From Paramecium sonneborni (Eukaryota > Ciliophora > Oligohymenophorea > Peniculida > Parameciidae): a stretch of DNA of 64,000 nucleotides. The stretch is taken from contig CAJJDN010000106.1 of NCBI GenBank assembly GCA_905182985.1, forward strand, positions 216,607 to 280,606. Reading direction: 5' to 3'. Each line of letters opens with the position of its first letter. Positions within the stretch are counted from its first letter, which is position 1. Both the position numbers and the translations under genes were made by a program. Below, piece by piece: positions 38,475 through 49,799 of this stretch. The notes beneath the pieces are model-generated. The model ran no database searches, was not told the origin of the DNA, and saw nothing but the letters and a program-made list of their open reading frames with translations.

Positions 38475-39040
38475 ATAAAAATAATATTCCTATATATTTG
38501 GAATAATATTACTTATATATTTATATTTTAGATGTCAAATTATATTATATATTAAATTATTACAATATAACACAATTCACTTACTAATAATTTATTTTCT
38601 TTCCATTCTACTTTTAAATTCAAAAAATTACCTAAATTACAACCTTTAATTAATAAATTAATCTAGTTGTTCCTCTAAATACTCAAACAGGTAGAAGCTT
38701 TAAATCCTATTTATTTAATCCAATTGCAGGATATTGCAAATTTAGAAGACAAACTGTAAATGTTTAGAAAGTGGAGGAATAAATGCATTCATATAAAAAC
38801 AGAATGCTTTGTAACCCATTACATATATTAGAGCTCATCAAATTAAAAAAGAAAAGAAAGATGTAACAAAATAAAGGAAGAGGTAGATATCTATGATTGT
38901 AAGAGTTCCTTCTAAAATTCAAGATATTACTAGTCTTATTCCATAACGTAAAGAAAGAAAAACAAAAACATTACTTTAAAATTAATTTATTGAATAAACA
39001 CAATTAAAATGTAAAATATTACTCACAAAATTGACTCTAC
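37814..39040. repeat. First copy of 1,227-bp duplicated contig end
   Basis: This segment, containing the 5' half of the leishmanolysin gene and flanking DNA, reappears with the same sequence and orientation at 39042-40268. The only base between the copies is an N at 39041. I compared the copies by eye line by line and saw no difference. Confidence 0.9.
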
Positions 39041-39041
39041 N

Positions 39042-40268
39042 TAAACTGTAAAATTGTATTTCTCATTAGATGTACTATTATAATAGTTTCCATATAAATT
39101 ATCTGTGAATCCAAGACCATGAATTGATTCATGTAAAACTATTTAGACAGCTGCTTCAAATTTAGCATCTGTACCCTTATTATATTTTATTCTATTCATA
39201 CCTAATACTCTTTCATATGATAATTATTAAGTTGCATCAATCCAAATATTGGTCTTCCTGTATTTTCATCAAAAATCATAGGTGCTGCTCTTGCTATATA
39301 GTCTACATCTTTATTAATCTCTTATCCTATGAAAAATACCAAATCAGCATCATAACTCTTTTATAATGAAACTGGCACTTCAAATAGTGACCAATCTGTT
39401 TCATAACTAGATTTCCATTACAAATTTCCTTTCTATCGTTTTACTAATAAATGTCTTCCAAAAAATGTTTTCGCTATATTTAATACTGTATTAATTTAAT
39501 CTAAGACATCTTAAGGTGGAGATTCCAAGAATTCAAAGTGTAATCTTAAAGGTTCCCATGAACTTTAAACATCCTCAAGTTTGCGATCACTGTGTTTCTC
39601 TCTTAATCTTTCTAATAACTTCCTTTAAGATGGTAATATTATATCCAACACATTTGGATAAGCAAAACAAATAGTTAAATAGAATAGGATTAAATATTTC
39701 ATATAAAAATAATATTCCTATATATTTGGAATAATATTACTTATATATTTATATTTTAGATGTCAAATTATATTATATATTAAATTATTACAATATAACA
39801 CAATTCACTTACTAATAATTTATTTTCTTTCCATTCTACTTTTAAATTCAAAAAATTACCTAAATTACAACCTTTAATTAATAAATTAATCTAGTTGTTC
39901 CTCTAAATACTCAAACAGGTAGAAGCTTTAAATCCTATTTATTTAATCCAATTGCAGGATATTGCAAATTTAGAAGACAAACTGTAAATGTTTAGAAAGT
40001 GGAGGAATAAATGCATTCATATAAAAACAGAATGCTTTGTAACCCATTACATATATTAGAGCTCATCAAATTAAAAAAGAAAAGAAAGATGTAACAAAAT
40101 AAAGGAAGAGGTAGATATCTATGATTGTAAGAGTTCCTTCTAAAATTCAAGATATTACTAGTCTTATTCCATAACGTAAAGAAAGAAAAACAAAAACATT
40201 ACTTTAAAATTAATTTATTGAATAAACACAATTAAAATGTAAAATATTACTCACAAAATTGACTCTAC
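39042..40268. repeat. Second copy of duplicated segment, likely assembly artefact
   Basis: Begins abruptly inside the leishmanolysin coding region just after the single N at 39041. It carries a truncated copy of that gene's N-terminal half (39042-39702, minus), with the HESIHG codons but no 3' part. The sequence then continues into unique DNA at 40269. The pattern fits two overlapping contigs joined without merging the overlap. The true locus is most likely one copy. Confidence 0.85.
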
Positions 40269-40469
40269 ATTTGAAAAAACTCCTACTTAAAATAAACAAT
40301 AAAGCGTTTCCTTAACGGGAAGTTAAAGAACAATTGAGGATTCTCAAATTTCTATTGTGTAGAATTTAAATGTCAATCAAACCTAAGTTTAAAATACTCA
40401 ACTTCTTAGAATTAACTATAAAATTAAATAAAAGCCTTCACTAAAACATAAAGAAAGAAATCAAAACAT

Positions 40470-40554
40470 ATTTATTTAAAAGGTTTTCCTTTAAAATTAT
40501 TGCTTGAAGTAATTTATTTAAAAGGTTTTCCTTTAAAATTATTGCTTGAAGTAA
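40470..40554 (+). repeat. Perfect tandem duplication, 42-nt unit x 2
   Basis: The unit starting TTTATTTAAAAGGTTTTCC at 40471 is repeated exactly at 40513. The period of 42 nt keeps the frame; read in the 40237-40596 ORF it repeats the 14 residues FIQKVFLQNYCLKQ. Confidence 0.85.
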
Positions 40555-40596
40555 AATCTTACATTTTATTATAAAAAAAAAATGAACAAATAATGA

Positions 40597-41201
40597 ATTT
40601 TGTATTAATATATAATGAATGCTAACTTTTCTATTTATTTACCTTTAAAAGATGTTTAAATACTCACAAAAATGTCTTCCTAATGTTTCCATTACTTGAA
40701 AAATCCCTTTAATAAAAAAAAAAGTATCTATAACATAAGTTCAACAAGTATTCTTATCATTTAAATTTATTAATTATAGAAATAAAGATATTTGACATTT
40801 ATAAACTAAAAAAATATATTCATCTCAAGGAAATCGGACAAGTTTACCCTTTATTACAATAAAAATGGTAAAAAAACATTTTAACATTGACTATCTTAGA
40901 AATTAGGTAAAATTTAATTTCTATCATTTAACTTGAGTATCAAAAAATCAAATAGATATAATGAGAATTATATATTGAAAATTAAGATTTAACAAATAAT
41001 CTAAACTATTTTTTTGCATAAGATAACATTGTTTGTTCAGGAAGAAAGCTACTTCTGAAACCCTGCATGAGAAACATAGATAGTTATGAGAATTGATATA
41101 ATGAAGATAGTGATTCGTACATCAATAAATATCTGGGATCTAAATTGATAAATAAATAATAGTTAATATTTCTTTATTTTATTATAAATTGTCCTAAAAT
41201 T
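40597..41201. other. Spacer, no gene established
   Basis: AT-rich. From about 41067 a frame (MRNIDSYEN, then TGA, then YNEDSDSYINKYLGSK) runs into the ATG of the next gene; see that entry. Confidence 0.4.
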
Positions 41202-41778
41202 ATGCAATAACTTCACCCTAAACTAAGAGCATTATCAGTTTAAGAATAAGGGGAACAAAGAGCCAAATTACCTAATATTCTTGCACCCACATTTGCAGAT
41301 TGGAAAATTATTAGTGATTCTAGGGCTCATCCTAAGATTAGCAGGAGGAATCCTCTATTTAAATTTGGCTTGATTCCACTTAAAAAGGCTGTGACCCCTT
41401 AATCGTGTATTAATTAAGATTCTAAAAATTTTCGGGAACTTAAATCAGAGGAACAAAGCCAAAGAACATAAGAAATAATTGTTGAAGGCAGAGTAAACAA
41501 AAGATAAATAAATAATCTTTAATAATTTGAATCAGAAAAAAAATGTTTTACATTGCGAAATAGATTTGTGAGTGGGCCTAAACATGCAAATCAATTAGTA
41601 TACCTTTCGATAATATTTTAAGTTGATCGAATGCAAATAGTTGTTTGAAAATTAAAAAAAAGCATTTGAAGAAATATTAAAATAAAACGATTTATTTAAT
41701 AAATATGCTAGAGTAATAGATAAGGAATAATCCATGACAAATTAGAAAATAATCTAAATTTTTAACCTATATAAATGA
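41202..41778 (+). CDS. Hypothetical protein, no recognised family
   Basis: 183 residues, one intron at 41598-41622 (25 nt, acceptor AAG). Removing it joins PKHANQL to LIECKQLFENQKKAFEEI and extends the frame to TGA at 41776, so the intron is well supported. The N-terminal half is basic with a central ISRRNPLFKFGLIPLKK segment; the C-terminal half is helical and charged. Base composition is slightly less AT-rich than the neighbours. No domain is recognised. The start is uncertain because the same frame continues upstream but for one TGA. Confidence 0.6.
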
Positions 41779-42459
41779 CACATATATGTATATCTTTATA
41801 ATCAATTCTCTAATAATAGTTTTTAAGAAATATTAAAATAATTTAGCATATAGGTTTTTTTATAAGATTCACAGTTATTTTATTTTAATTTATAATTCAT
41901 CTAAAATTTTGTTATTGCTTGATAGAAATGATATATCTTTTAAAATTCAATCCAATATAAAAACAATCTCTAATGATGATGTATTATAAATAAAATATCA
42001 ATTTTTTTTATTTTTACAAAAATTTAAAAGTATTATGATATTTATTTCTAATTAATCGCTTGAAATTGTTTTCTTATATTGAACTTCGATAAATTCTTCC
42101 ATTCTTAGGAGGGAAATGTTCTTACTGCTTGAATCTTTTTAAATGAAACTGCAATTTTATACATAAAAATACATTATATTTATTAGATGCAACTATTTTT
42201 TATCTCAAATATTCAGTATATTATTGAATATAAGATTAATGATGCTAATTGAATTTAAAATACTCAATAATTAGTATTAGGGGATTTATTTAGTGTGATT
42301 AAAATAAAATCTCACTAAATATACTTGTAGTTAAGATAATAAAGGATTGCTGTTAAATTCACGTAAAATGTTTTATAATTAATTTTTATTATTGATTAGA
42401 ACTACTTTAAAAAATGAACTTAACATGATATATTCTAAGTTATAATTTGTATATATAAA
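41779..42459. other. AT-rich spacer with one imperfect inverted repeat
   Basis: About 680 nt without a supported gene. Arms ATTTAGTGTGA (42288-42298) and TCTCACTAAAT (42310-42320) pair with one mismatch around an A/T loop; function unknown. Confidence 0.45.
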
Positions 42460-43012
42460 TCAGTATACTGTTTGGAAGAATGGATGTGGCTTTTAATATT
42501 CCAAATCAATGGCTTTTCTTGATTTGTTATATTTACCATAATATTCCATGCATGTAAAAGTAAATCTTATATTTGAGATAAAAAGAGTACCTGATATAAT
42601 TTCCGAATTTAGCTGTTCTTAAATACTCTCTTGAGATACCTGTTTTTGTGAGATCATCAGCATAAACGAATATATCTGACCCATCCTAATCCATAACAAT
42701 AAAACCATAGTTTTTGTTCTCATCAAAGAACTTAAGATAACCAGTACTTCTATTCTTTTTTGGTTATTCAAGTGCAAGTTCTTAAAGTAATTGAGTGACT
42801 GAAACTTAAGAGTCCTAAACAAAGCGATTGCATTCCTAAATGATTTGATCACCTTCAATGTTGCTTTCTTCAATGAGTTATTACTTATACTAAATAAATA
42901 GTGTTTATTATATTACATAATTTCTTGGGTATGAGGAACTTTTCTTTATTTATGGAGGCTTATGGATTTGCTCAAATTTGAATGTATCATAGTCTAAATC
43001 ATTTTCACTCAT
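42460..43012 (-). CDS. Cold-shock-domain protein
   Basis: 166 residues, introns at 42890-42916 (27 nt) and 42566-42590 (25 nt, acceptor AAG). The cold-shock domain occupies about residues 75-150. It opens with GYLKFFDENKNYGFIVMD, containing the RNP1 motif (K-x-F-x-x-N-K-x-Y-G-F-I), followed by DIFVYADDL, the RNP2-like segment. The final beta strands read GNYIRFTFTCMEYYGKYN, across the second intron. The N-terminal extension of about 70 residues is acidic and not recognised. Cold-shock domains bind single-stranded RNA or DNA; the likely role is mRNA regulation. The start is ATG 43012 (MSENDLDYDTFKFEQ). Confidence 0.87.
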
Positions 43013-43435
43013 CTTGGTTGAGAAATCTTAGAATTCTGATCTAGAGGGAGACAACTACAAATCGATCAATTTCACAGGAAACATTTATAGACAGATAATT
43101 AAAATATTTATGAATAATTTTATTTATTTTCCTTATATACACTCTCAACTAAGGAAAGAAATATTCATTGTAATTAAATCAAAAGTGTTTATATATCTTG
43201 CCTCATTAAAGAAAGGACATTCAAATAAATATTACATCATAAATCAATCTTTTTATAAATTTAAAAATTATTACTACAATATTATTAGTTAAAATATTTT
43301 GTCATAATGTTTTAAATTATATATTACTAAATAAAAGCTATATGTTGAGCTTAGTTGACTGTGCTTTTTAATTAATAATAAATTTTATAAAATGAAAAAC
43401 GAGTTGTAACACTTTAAATTTAAATTATTATTTAT
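43013..43435. promoter_or_regulatory. Divergent spacer between cold-shock and ENTH genes
   Basis: About 420 nt separating two divergently transcribed starts. No gene recognised; presumed to hold both promoters. Confidence 0.35.
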
Positions 43436-44385
43436 ATGAATTTTTTTAAAGAAGCATCATACTCTTTCAAATAAAAATTTGGATATTCTTAATAAGAAAA
43501 AGCCCTAAAATTGTTTGATTAAGCATATCATTATCAAAGCACTATACTTCCAATAAATATTCTTGATTAATTAGCAGAACTCAGTTTTCAAATGTATGAT
43601 AATATTCTAAAATAAGTGAACATTATCCAAAAATAATCGATGAAATAATTAAGTAATTAAATACAATGAATAACACATCCAATTAGATTTTAAAGGTATA
43701 TTTATTTTAAATTAAAAGTCACTTATTATAATAGATTATTTATTGAAATATGGATGTTCAGGGATTATTGATGATTTGAAAGAGAGAATAGGTTTAATAA
43801 GAAAGTATTCAGAATATAAAATTGAAATTTAAGAACCACTAATCTAATCAAGTAGATAAATATCTAATAATTAAAGTTAGACAGAAAGCTTAAAATATAA
43901 CAATATAATTAACAAATAGAAATTTATTGTATAAAGAGAAAGAAATTGCAAAATAGATGAAATTAAAAATTTAGATGAATAAACTAAAGTTGTAAACCTA
44001 AAGTAGTAACTCTAATGATGAGACATAATCTAGTTTAGATGATATGTTAGAGAATTATATTTATAAATATATGGATAAATTTCATGATAAATTAGAAAGT
44101 TGGGGAGATTAAGTGAATGAAAAACTTGATAGTCTAATTAATAATGTGACTACAAATTCAGCTTATAAGAAAGATGAGAATGGATATTATTATCCTGAGT
44201 CTTGTATGGATGAGGATATGTTTGTATAAAGAGATAAATCAAGAGGTTTAGATTTAAAAGAAAATAATTAAACCTTAGGAATTGGAAATTAAAGTATTAG
44301 ATTTAGTAATTTAGATTTTAAAAACTAAGAAAATGTTTAACCTAATTAATAAATAATGAAATAAAGGATAAATTTATTAGATTGA
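43436..44385 (+). CDS. ENTH-domain protein (epsin type)
   Basis: 292 residues in four exons; introns at 43594-43616, 43696-43718 and 43852-43876, all three with AAG acceptors. Without these introns the domain breaks; with them it reads continuously. It runs EHYPKIIDEIIKQLNTM, then QILKSLIIIDYLLKYGC, then IIDDLKERIGLIRKYSEY, then IRQKAQNITIQLTNRNLLYK, which is the standard ENTH order and spacing. The C-terminal half is Gln/Asn-rich and helical, with no obvious clathrin box or NPF motif. ENTH proteins bind phosphoinositides and bend membranes during clathrin-coated vesicle formation at the plasma membrane or TGN. The gene ends 31 nt from the convergent BRWD gene. Confidence 0.88.
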
Positions 44386-44416
44386 ATATAACCTAAATAC
44401 TAAAATATAAAATTAA

Positions 44417-47400
44417 TCAAAATAATTTTTTTTTTTTTCTTGTTTAAATTTCTCTTATTTAGACAGATGCTTGCTATTGAAGATATTCTCCATTTACTAT
44501 AGAATGTAAAATGTTAGCTAATTTATCAGCTAATTCACAAACATCTGATTTTGGAGGATTAAATATATAAGCATTATTTCTAATTCTTTCAACATCATTA
44601 AGTATTTAATCCTTACTCCTATAAAAATCATTTTCTAATCTTAAAGATAGATAGATATATAATACCTTCTTTAGATAAGTGTAATATAGCTCATTAATGG
44701 AACAAAATCTAAATATTTAGGATACTATTAGACATCAACTTCATTAGAAAAGAAAAAGGCAATTTTAGTTTATTTTTTAATCATGGAATTGATATCTCTA
44801 TTAATTTATTGAGCTTCATTAGTAGTTAATGCAGATTATAAAGAAGCCCCTTAGATTTCGATTGGTTTATTAGATTTATTAATCATGGATGCAATTTCCC
44901 AGAAATTTAAATGACAATAAGCAATCATACTTTTTTGATTTCTTAATTAATATGTTTCATCATTGATTCTCTTACATTTCAATACTTGCCAATCACTAGC
45001 ATTTAAATAATTATCAGGAGTTTCTTAAGCAATAAATTGATATTGATGACCGAATCCATTATCTTTATCTGCATCAGTTTAAAAGGTAATTTAGGATTGA
45101 TTTAAAAAAGGGCGAATTTATTTAACACTTGAAGTATATGATTACTCAAGAATGAGATAGGGATCACAATCATAAGAGTAAAAACATTTAAAAATTAAAT
45201 CTTTAGTTTGAAGTTCAAAGACTTAGATAATGTATGAATTTTAATTAATTTATCTTTTAAAAGCAGTATTGATGACAGGAAAGATATAATTAATATTGAG
45301 AACTTTACAATATACAAAATTAGCTGATTCTTAATCTATAAGTATATCTCCAGGAAATACAATAGTTTTTTTAGATAGTGAATCGATAGATAATTCTGAT
45401 AAATCTAGATTGTGTAAACATTTCTATAGATATTGTTCATATCCTTTTGTAAAGAATATTACATCATCTCCGATTTAAGGTGAATTAGTATCATCAGTTA
45501 AATACTTATCTCTTAAGATGTCTCCTTATCTAATTTATGGTTATTTCTTTTTTTAAAATTAAGCCATACAATTAATACAAATTCTTTTTTAAGTTCCAAA
45601 GTCTAATTCACTTAAAAATAGTCTAACTTCACTGCATTCTTAATGATAGGCAGATTTACATTCAGGACAACGAACAACAGTATCCATTAAGATTCTACAT
45701 CTAGTACATTATTCTGTAACTTAAGATCTATTACGTCTTAATTCATTTTATTATCTATGATTATTAAGAATCTATAATCTTATTTATAAAGGTCTTTGAT
45801 TTCGTCTAGATCTTGTTTACAATGGTGATTATTCTGCTTAAACTTCATCTTTTATAATACTCTACTTACTATTTTCTTCTTCACTTTCACTTTCAATAAC
45901 TTTCTTTCTTCTTTGACTTTATTTTTTAGATTCATTAATATTAATATTTATTTATTATGGTAATTATTATGAAATTTATGGACTACTATCTTCATCATCT
46001 TTGATTAAAGCTCTTTTAATTAATTCTACTGATTTTTGTTCAGTCTTTTTAATTAATTTTGCATTATGACTAGATGGTGATCTTTCTTGAATAGGTTAAT
46101 TTGCTACTTCAACAATTTCACATTCTAATTTTTATATTCTTACTTAATCTTAAATTCTCATTTATTCTTTAATATCGTTTATAATTTTAATTTCCATTTA
46201 CTTCATTTCTGCAAAATAACCTTAAAACATTTCTTCATTTTTCATATTATCAATAGCAACTCCTTTTGACATTTATTAATAAGTAAACAATTTAGCTTTT
46301 TAAAGATTGACACTCTTTTTTCCTTGATAATCTTGATTGGATATCAAATAAGGAAAGAGAGCTTTAAAATTATTTTAGAAATTATAATGATATGGCATTC
46401 TATAGAAATTACATATACTTCCTCTATCAACATAACAAAATTCCATATCAGAATCTAAAGCCATTACTCTAAATCCATCTGATTCATCAATAATTGGATG
46501 TTCAGAATCTGAAACATAAAACTATTCAATAGGTGTTTAATCAAATATTTCCTATATACCGAAACCATAAATAGAAAATGATCCATAATCTGTAGATACA
46601 ACAAATGTCATTCCATTAGGACTGAAACATCCATCTTTTAAAGGAACCTCTAAGTTTGGTAATTTTAAATGATATCCTCTTTCATGAAATACTTTTAATG
46701 GTACACCCTTTTAGACATTCCATAAAATTATTAATCCATTTTCATCTGCTGATAATGCTACTTCTTCATAAATTGGATGTGCTTCTAAAAATACTACATG
46801 AGAATCTAATTTTAATTATGGTAAACTCTCTTAATCCATACAATGAATAACTTAATTTTCATGTGTTGAATAAACCTATATTTAAGTCTTAGATTTTTCT
46901 TCATCTCCCTTTTTCTTCAATTTTTTACTAAATGAAGCTAAAGCATATGTACTTTTTGCAGACCAAGCTATTGCAAAACATTAAATTTCACCAACTCTTC
47001 TACCTTCTGTAGATTTGTATTTTAATACTACTTATGATCTATTATGTTAATTAGCTGTGATCCCTCCTTCTTACCATTTCCATAATCTAGCACTCCCATC
47101 AAAAGAAGCTGTTAATAGTTAATCTCCATCTTTTGACCAACGTGCTAAATGAACAGTCGCTGAATGTTCACGCCATTCTACTTTATTTATTGTCTTAAAC
47201 AAATTCTCTGGCTTATCAAATATTATTATTTCACCTTAATCTGTTCCCATTGCCAAATAACCCTGTTTATTGAACTCCATACATAATATTCCATTCACTT
47301 TACCTTTATTTACTTTATTATAATTCACATTCAATCTTATTATTTCTGTATGATGTTTTATTGCACTCTACTTTATTTTAGTATTGAACTAAGTTCCCAA

Positions 47401-48385
47401 AATACTTCCATTACACTTTATTAAATCCTATACATCGTATATATAAACATATCCTTTTTCACTTGCCACTGCCAAATAATTAACATTTTAAGTATTACCT
47501 TGATAAAATACTAATACTAAGATTGGATCATCTTGAGCTTCCTAGATATATTTATTATTATGATACTTTTAATGCTGCAACTGGTTTTCCTATCTATATA
47601 TCCCAAACTATCACTAAACCATCATTACTACAAGATGCCAAATATTTATTGCAATAACTAATATCCATTGAATTTATTGCCATAGTATGTCCTTTTAATG
47701 ATTACAATAATAATCCATTAGATGCTGACCATATCTTAATCAATCCTAAATCATCTCCTGTTAACAACAACTAACCAGTTCTAATTACTCTACATTTTAT
47801 TTATTACCTATCATATATTACGTTATAGACTGGTATGTACGGATCTTCTTGATCTTAATTGTCTGGATGAAGAGCATGTCCGAAACAAGTCTTTAATTTT
47901 CGCATGAAATCAACTGACGATAATAAATCTTGGCGCACAACTCGACCACCATTTAATTATTAAAGTAATTGTGATTTGTTCCTTATACTCTCAAATCTTT
48001 ATTGTCGTTTGGGTTCAGGTATCTCTCTAGCTATATATTATTGAAGCATCTTTTGGATAACACTTTCATGAGAAGGACTTAATTTTGTAGAGATTAAATT
48101 TTTTAGATTCAGATCTAGAGAGATGCAATCATTAATAAAAGTACCATTAGCCTGTAAAATGTGCCCACGCTTATGACCATTTTTTTGATTGAAGAAATTC
48201 TCCAATCCCTCTAGAAGATGTTTTTCACATTAAAGCTCGTGCAAGTGATTCAGGATCATTTATGCACAGATTCTCTGCTGCTAACTCTCTAAAATGGTTG
48301 ACTTTTGCAGCTTTCTTGTGTAGTATGATATCAATCGTGCTTCAATCAACTTTTTCCCTTGGTTCTCTTCAAAGCTGTTTTACAT
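44417..48385 (-). CDS. BRWD/PHIP-type WD40-bromodomain protein with PHD-like zinc cluster
   Basis: About 1,305 residues; introns at 47542-47566 (25 nt) and 44640-44665 (26 nt, acceptor AAG). After a helical N-terminal region come WD40 repeats (for example GDDLGLIKIWSASNG, ASCSNDGLVIVWDIQ, TASFDGSARLWKWQ, SADENGLIILWNVQ). A charged linker follows. A Cys/His cluster then reads CTRCRILMDTVVRCPECKSA with YHQEC and CINC. After it comes QIGDDVIFFTKGYEQYL, matching the conserved post-WD40 segment of PHIP/BRWD. The C-terminal bromodomain has RRLENDFYRSKDQIL and RIRNNAYIFNPP, with the acetyl-lysine Asn. Such proteins read acetylated chromatin and can be CUL4 receptors. The start at 48385 is the first ATG in the frame but is uncertain; another frame is open at 48226-48344. 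Confidence 0.9.
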
Positions 48386-48955
48386 TCCTAAAATGCATAT
48401 TTCTTACAAAAAGTAATACCTTTTTCTAGTATAAAAATTTAGAGGCTTTAAATATGATATTTTAATCAATTATTTAATCAATGATGTAGGGGGTTTAAAT
48501 ACAAATAAGAATGGTTCTTAACCATATTGGAAATCATTAACATTCTATCATAAAAAACAAAAAAACACAAATTCGAAAAATAGAACATTTCCCTGCCGCC
48601 TTAATTACATAATTTTTTATTTTATATTTACATATTATATTATAATTAATTTCCCTAAAACATTCTAATTTTCTCTTCTAAAACTCTTATATTTCTGACC
48701 TAAACACTTTTGTCTCCCATAATCCACTATAAATTCTTATATTATCTTAAAAAATTAATTGATCGTTACTTTTTTATTTCTTCTAATCTTGACCTTCTAA
48801 ACTTATTAAAATACTCCTTAAATGTAACATTTTTAGTTTATGTTAAAAATTTCCTATTAGTTATTGATTTCTCTTGATTGTTAATTAGAAAATATTATTT
48901 ATTAGCTTTATATAGAAAAATACAAATGAATAATGATAAGCAATATGTAATATTT
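48386..48955. other. Spacer, no gene seen
   Basis: About 570 nt upstream of the BRWD start. The BRWD frame stays open on the minus strand from about 48540 to 48386 without an ATG, so an untranslated leader or missed first exon is possible. Confidence 0.4.
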
Positions 48956-49165
48956 TCAAATCTCTTTTACATCCTTTAAATCATTTTATTGATATTGTTC
49001 ATAAAAATCACGAGTAATCTGGTCTTTGTTTCTTATTTCTTCAGGCAAAGATGTCAATAAATGATAGATAAAATGTTCTAAAGGTTTGTTTGGTCTTTTA
49101 ATAATGAGTTCTTTGTAACCATTTGAGATGATTTGATTAAACTTTTCCTATTCTTATTAGTTCAT
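48956..49165 (-). CDS. Dpy-30/RIIa-like mini-protein
   Basis: 69 residues, single exon, ATG 49165. The core ELIIKRPNKPLEHFIYHLL has the spacing of the Dpy-30 / RII-alpha dimerisation fold (L...RPxxPxxxFxxxLL), where paired helices dock amphipathic partner helices. Such small proteins serve in radial spokes and dynein regulation in cilia or in COMPASS histone methyltransferases; which applies is unknown. It ends KDVKEI. It lies 41 nt downstream of the 49207-49665 gene on the same strand, and is short enough to be missed by ORF-length filters. Confidence 0.5.
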
Positions 49166-49206
49166 TTATAATTATAAATAATATAGTAAGAAATTTATAT
49201 GATAAT

Positions 49207-49665
49207 TCAAATAAAACTCGAAAGTTAAGTTTTATCAGTAGTGGAATTGTTTTTCCAGTTTGAGTATTCTAAAGATAATTCTACGATTTGTGTATAAAAT
49301 TGATAGAACTTTGTACTCACTTCTTTTGTAAGAAGCTCTTCTCTTATTAATTCTTCAATTAAAAATGCAATTTTCTCCATAAGCTCTAAAACTAATCCTA
49401 AAGTCACATCATTCATAGGATTATTTATCTTATAAGCCATTAAAATTTGATTAATGGTTTTTTTAAACTGAATGATCTTGATTGTTCTTTTACAAGACAC
49501 TAATTAGTTAAGCATTTCATCCATTTTAAACCATGTATTTAGTGTTTTAGTTTGAATTTCAAACAAAGTTAGAGATTTAGGGATAGTATTTTCATTTTCT
49601 ATTTTAATTAGACGAATTAGATTTGCTGGTTTTTCTTTATTTGTTTTTGTAACACAAATGCCCAT
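49207..49665 (-). CDS. Hypothetical helical protein, possibly N-acylated
   Basis: 152 residues, single exon. It starts MGICVTKTNK: Gly2 followed by Cys4 is a typical pattern for N-myristoylation plus palmitoylation, which would anchor it to a membrane. The remainder is predicted helical (for example LVLELMEKIAFLIEELIREE, then TKFYQFYTQIVELSLEYSNW) with no recognised domain. Codon use and lack of in-frame TGA over 153 codons support a gene. The family is unknown. Confidence 0.6.
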
Positions 49666-49799
49666 TATAAAAAAATGATTTTATATTAATTAGAAAATTA
49701 TCTATTTAATAAGTGATTCTTATATATAGAACAAATATCTTTTGATGTAATATTTAATTTTTATTTAAAATATTCAGAATATAAAATTAAACATATAAT

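Larger units (their letters stand above)
38532..40596 (+). other. Coding-like stretch, possible hypothetical gene, disrupted by the duplication
   Basis: Collapsing the duplication (38532-39040 joined to 40269-40596) leaves plus-strand sequence with long open frames in all three phases. Phases read, for example, NTQTGRSFKSYLFNPIAG, MIVRVPSKIQDITSLIPQ, and THKIDSTFEKTPTQNKQQ. The last comes from an ORF at 40237-40596 of 119 residues. The frames cannot be joined by a convincing tiny intron. There may be one real gene with an undetected exon structure, or none: AT-rich DNA with a single stop codon keeps frames open by chance. Confidence 0.25.

Noticed and set aside
39042..39702. Second leishmanolysin gene copy
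   Set aside because: Same sequence as the first copy, abrupt start after N; treated as assembly overlap, not a paralog.
42619..42873. 84-residue minus ORF MKKATLKVIKSF...
   Set aside because: Out-of-phase shadow of the cold-shock-domain gene, which has the RNP1 motif in another frame.
43110..43292. 60-residue plus ORF in the cold-shock/ENTH spacer
   Set aside because: Hydrophobic AT-driven ORF with no family and no upstream context; frames stay open by chance when TGA is the only stop.
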